Source: Syngnathus acus
Lineage: Eukaryota; Chordata; Actinopteri; Syngnathiformes; Syngnathidae
Length of the DNA: 64,000 nucleotides
Reading direction: 5' to 3'
Assembly: GCF_901709675.1 (NCBI RefSeq)
Contig: NC_051103.1
Coordinates: 7,549,501 to 7,613,500, forward strand
Part shown: piece by piece, positions 56,398 to 64,000 of the stretch
Numbering within the stretch: position 1 is the first letter of the stretch
Layout of the letters: every line of letters starts with the position of its first letter
Position numbers and translations under genes: made by a program
Notes under the pieces: generated by a model
Database searches by the model: none
What the model was told of the DNA's origin: nothing
What the model saw: only the letters and a program-made list of their open reading frames with translations

Positions 56398-58143
56398 TCA
56401 TTGTTCCAATAAAGTTTGGAAATTTGGAGATACGACCAATTTATGGTTGATGTTTCCTAACACCGTCATGTCTCCTGTCTTACTGCCGGACACATTCACA
56501 GACACCAGTTGCTGAAGAAAAAGAAAAAAAAATGTAATATTACTTCCCTGACAGTGTCAAAAAAAAAAAAACATACAAATGTAATTACCTGAAGGAATGA
56601 CAAAGCAGATCCATTAGTGATGTCCATGACAATATCGCCCAGCTTCATCTCCACCTTTCCGGACTTCCGTATTTGGAGTTTCCCCAGAAATCCCTCGGGG
56701 AATTCTGCCAGCCCAGGTGAGCTCTTCACCGAAGGAGACTCCTGGAGAGACACGGCAAACGATGGATCCCTTTCTATGAATTGAAATGCACGTTGTTGAC
56801 TCACTTGTGCTTTCTCATGCAGCGGCTTCTTCTCCTTGGCTTTCTGAAATGTCGGTTCACTTTTTTGTGCTCTCACGGGCATACAGTCAGGTAACTGCAT
56901 GAAGAAGAGCTCCTCCTCTCCAGACAGGCAGAGACCGTGCAGTATCTCCACCAAAGATGGCTGCTCTCCTTTATATTCTGTTTTAAGTCCGCTGGATGGC
57001 GATTCCAGAAGACGTTTCTCTTGGCTCGCTTTAAAACAAGAGCAGGATCAAATGATGAAAAAGGTAAACAATGTTTGTCTCGAGGTTGCTTTTCTTACAT
57101 GTGCTCGTCTGACACAAAGGTAACTGGATCGGTTTCAGCTTGGCGTCATTCTTCAACGTTGGATCGCATATGAACTGGACAATAATGAACAATGTTGAGG
57201 TGGAGAATTCAAAATTGAATTGACAAAATCACTCCCGTGATCCTAGTTTAGCATTTGGTGGGATTGAACTCACATCATCTCTTTGTAGTATTCTGAGTAG
57301 TTCATCTTCATCATCATCATAGTCTTGCGGCTCCTCTTTGATAGGTTTGATAGGAGATTTGGTGGTGTCACACACTTGTGCAGCAGCACCCCAGAACCCT
57401 GCAAGATGACAATTGTGGAAGGTGCAGCAAAGACACAATGTGGCAATGGACAAGCACCTGTTTTGCGCGGTGTGTCAGCAGGACCCTGTTCAAAGATGGA
57501 GTGAGACTGGATGGTCTGTGGCTTCTCTTTCCTCCTGCCTCTGGTCTCTCTTCTTTTAGCATCCCTCTTTCTTTTTGGCTCCACTTGAATCTCTTCCTTT
57601 AATCTGGAATGATGTGGTTTTGAAGTAGGTAAAAGGTCAACCATTTTTTAGATGTAGGTCAAAATGTCTACTGGATTTTTGGCACTGATTCTGAATATAC
57701 TCCCAAAAAAAAATCAAAATGCATTTTTTTATTCAGTGTCAAACATACATTTATGGACCAAATGTGCTTTTGACCAGTGTTTTTTTTTTTTTTTACAGAA
57801 CACACCAAAATTCGACTATATTGAATGATGACCACTTACTCATCTTTGCTTTTCCTCACAGCATTGACGTTTGGCTCAAAGGTTTTCTTGGGAGAAAAGA
57901 GAAAAAGGTGACATTAAACAACCGTATGTAAGTCCATAGGTTTAAGTCTACCTTTGTTTTCTTCAGGGCACCTCCAAGTGTCAGATCCCTATTTCGGAGA
58001 GATGGCAGTCTTCGAGGTGCTGTTGGGCAAGGGATGCAACCGAGACCAAGTCCGTACAGTCCTCTGCTCGCAGGAAGACTCAAACTAGCCCTACTGTTAG
58101 TACCAGAACAACAAGGGACCTCTTCTGCCTCCTTCTTTTCCAT
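56398..58143 (-). CDS. polr3d: RNA polymerase III subunit RPC4 (complete, 7 coding exons, optionally 8)
   Basis: RPC4 pairs with RPC5 as a TFIIF-like module of RNA polymerase III, aiding initiation and termination on tRNA and 5S genes. Coding exons (-): 57952-58143, 57840-57886, 57458-57603, 57274-57398, 57099-57174, 56589-57028, 56398-56511. Total 1140 nt, 379 residues (human 398). Seen: RLPSLRNRDLTLGGALKKT near the N terminus, TIQSHSIFEQGPA, an acidic DYDDDEDELLRILQRDDF, PIQLPL, LCLSGEEELFFMQLPD, and the C-terminal fold LGKLQIRKSGKVEMKLG, GSALSFLQQLVSV, TGDMTVLGNINHKLVVSPNF. An in-frame TGA two codons before the ATG fixes the start. Bases 56742-56804 look like a 63-nt intron in the sixth exon; removing it gives 358 residues. 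Confidence 0.95.
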
Positions 58144-59258
58144 AATTCAAGACGTTATGTCTGCAAGGACGGCATTTCGCATGTCCTTTTTATTTGAAAG
58201 TGAATCTACGATGTCCTTATTTCTGCAAATGGCTGCTAATGGTTTGGTTTTCACATGATTGAAATCTTCAAAGTTCAAACGTTTCACTTTGAAATGCACT
58301 TTTACTAGATGATGATAGCCAAGTGATGGTGAAGATAAAAAACGCTCAAAGCTCGTTTGTCTACTCTACAGCAAATCCCAATGCTACAACTTCCGGGCGA
58401 TGACTTCCATTCGAAAATTGAAACTCCGGTTGTTGTCGCGGGTCGGTCGGTGGTAAGTGAGATTTCCCTTCCGCCTTGTGTCTCTTTTTCTTCTGTCCAA
58501 GGTCTGCTCCTGCTCCCATAGGAGTCGCTTGCGGTCGCAGAAAGAAAAGTGCTAGTTTCTATTAGCACCTACTCCTGTCGTGTTTACCTCCCTGTTGTTG
58601 TCTTATAACGACAATACCCGACGACAGCCACAAGAGGGCAGCAATGTGTTAGAATTACCTTTGCGTAGAAATAATGTTGATTATATTTACTGGACACACA
58701 GGCTTAATTAAGCTATAACGTCAATTATTATTAGCAATATTAAATTGATGTACATGATCTGTAAAGAAAAAAAAAGAAGTCAAGGCTGTCCAGGTGCCGC
58801 ACCGGAAGTTGTATTAAGAGCCGACGTTGCATTCTAAAATAAAATAAATTTGAAACATTTATGCATGACTATTGTTTCAACAATACCAGATGGATGTTTT
58901 TTAAAAAAAAAAAAATCCTTGGTTATCACTTAATTTACGGGCATCTATGTCTCTATATTTAGACGTTTTTTTTATTGAATTCTCAGTGCCTTACCGTAAT
59001 GCAGAGTATAAAGTGACGTTCGAAAACTAAGTGGAGGCTGGCCTGAGCGCAATGACAGGAAGTGTTCATCTTGCAACATCACTGCCACGTCTCTGCAGCA
59101 GCAGCACACATCGGGATGGGCAGTGGGGGATGAGAGGAAGAGAAAAGATCGAGGGAGTGACGGAGGAAGGAAATAGCAACATCCACAAAGGCAGCCCTGC
59201 CTGGCTGGAAGTCTTGCAGAATTAAGAGGGATCTCGTCGCTGTCTATTGTCTTCACCC
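58144..59258. promoter_or_regulatory. Divergent spacer between polr3d (-) and cdr2l (+)
   Basis: About 1.1 kb without coding exons. ETS/GABPA-like sites are seen at 58389-58396 (ACTTCCGG) and 58802-58809 (CCGGAAGT). No TATA box stands out near either start codon. The last ~200 bases are likely cdr2l 5' UTR. Confidence 0.5.
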
Positions 59259-62509
<3,251 letters not shown>

Positions 62510-64000
62510 TTAGGTGTCCGCTTTTAGAGTATCGGTAGTTTGTGAAACGTCATACTCCATGATTCAAATCCAATCCAAAAGTCCATCTTGCCTGCTTTAG
62601 AATACGCTACAAATGGGGGTAAAAAAAATCTGTCGTCTTCTCACTAACTACACTGGCAAAACCTCCACCAAGGCAGAACTTTGGATCTGAACCATGCTGC
62701 ATAGGTCAGAATCTTAGCGTTATGTTTCTTACCTCGATCACTTAGAAAATAAATCAGTATTTTGAAAATGATACGCAATTCTAACAGCAAAATAATATGA
62801 GGAAAAATGGAATGGCACACAATAGAACACAGTCAAATGAAATGAATGATATTGAAGCTACTCTACATTGAAATGAAAAACAGTCAGCATGGCAGTAAAT
62901 GAGCACGACGTGTTCTTACGCCGCACGTTGTTCTCAAAATGTAAACTTAAGGCAGCCTTATAGCGCATTATATAACTATATAACGGACATAAATACACAT
63001 GGAGATAAATATCAGTACTATGTTAAACCATGTTGTATTTGAAATAATGGAATCTAGGAACATTTCTATAAAAATAACATTGCTTTATGTTGACCCTATG
63101 GTGCTAGTTTTTTTTTTTTTATGTCTGTATGAATAAGCTTTCATGTTTTACTTGTCAATTATGACATCTTGTTCACTTTTAGTGGGAGGTGAATCACTCT
63201 TAGAATGCGTCATGTGAAATTCTTGGACTTATTGTGCAGGTTAAGCACATTTAATCTTTGCTCAAGTCATCAGGCTTGTCCCATCAGGGTTGCCACAGGT
63301 CGTAACTGGCATGGTTTGTTTTGTTAAGAATCATGTGGTTTCATCACATCTTATTACGGTATTTCATTTAACAACCTATTTAGTAATTATAGGCATGTTG
63401 AGACCAAGGCTTTGTCCATCACTTGCAGCCTACTTGACTGACTCTAACCTTTCCAAACTTTTTCATGATTAAATGCCTTTTTGCGATTGCCTGTGTATAG
63501 TATAAAGCTTTATGAATGTTTTTTTTTAAGCATTTTAAGGGTGCACGACAAGAAGTTGTGAAGGACAGAATTTTTTTAAATATAAATTTCCGGGATAATG
63601 TCAGAGAATATGAAAAGCTCTGAATAAATAAGACAGAATGACTGTGATGTATCAAGTGCATTTGAAGCAAAAGCCAGTTCGAATGCATTGAAAGAAATAT
63701 TACGACTAGCTTTTATCAGTGTTTTTGTTTCATCTTTTGTGCCTCTTTGCTTGTGGGAGAGGAAGTGTACCTCTGTATATTTATTTTTTTACTAATACGG
63801 TGTCATTTCATCTATTGATTGCTTTACGTTTACTATCCATTTAATCATATGCTGTATTATGATTGTGACTCATATTTTGGATTCAGCAACTGTCTCAACA
63901 AAAAACTATGATAATAAAGCCTTACACTGCAGTCATTGTTATTCATGTGTTCCAATAAGTAATTGAAAGTCGTATGAAGATACAAAATGCACTCCGATTT
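62510..64000 (+). other. cdr2l 3' untranslated region and flank
   Basis: No coding exon is seen. An AATAAA hexamer at 63913-63918 near the window end would give a 3' UTR of about 1.4 kb; other near-hexamers occur earlier. Confidence 0.5.

Overview
The window is nuclear DNA from a ray-finned (teleost) fish. Every gene is split by GT-AG introns. Proteins match vertebrate families along their length, and the spaces between hold AT-rich sequence, microsatellites and short non-autonomous transposon remnants. The species cannot be fixed from the window alone. I rebuilt ten complete protein-coding genes by joining exons by hand. For each, the summed coding length is a multiple of three, every exon phase closes, and the product is close to the size usual for its family.

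Layout. 1-1.4 kb: AT-rich DNA, then a ~283-bp tandem repeat ending in a long hairpin. 2.7-5.3 kb (-): rfng, Radical fringe glycosyltransferase. 7.3-15.0 kb (-): atp6v0a1, V-ATPase a1 subunit, 20 coding exons plus a possible 9-nt microexon. 16.6-26.7 kb (+): cavin1, caveola coat protein, two coding exons around an 8.7-kb repeat-bearing intron. 29.9-34.6 kb (+): stat5 (stat5b-like), 18 coding exons. 38.1-40.5 kb (-): ube2d1-type E2 enzyme. 43.6-47.3 kb (-): ipmk. 48.5-53.0 kb (-): naglu. 53.7-55.5 kb (+): tfam. 56.4-58.1 kb (-): polr3d. 59.3-62.5 kb (+): cdr2l. The remainder is 3' flank.

The genes are not an operon or pathway; they are a syntenic neighbourhood. From general knowledge, STAT5, CAVIN1, ATP6V0A1 and NAGLU lie together on human 17q21 and RFNG and CDR2L on 17q25, whereas UBE2D1, IPMK and TFAM are neighbours on 10q21 and POLR3D is on 8p. 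The fish segment interleaves these blocks, with naglu sitting between ipmk and tfam. Three pairs are divergent (atp6v0a1/cavin1, naglu/tfam, polr3d/cdr2l) and may share promoter DNA.

I found no RNA gene, CRISPR array, viral gene or new enzymatic system. The points most worth a second look are: two stop-free introns of 60 and 63 nt whose length is a multiple of three (cdr2l, polr3d); the hairpin at the end of the tandem array; a hAT-type MITE with a visible 8-bp target-site duplication and a relative in the cavin1 intron; a ube2d1 intron that is mostly (AT)n; a ZNF143-type motif upstream of ube2d1; and the mixed synteny.
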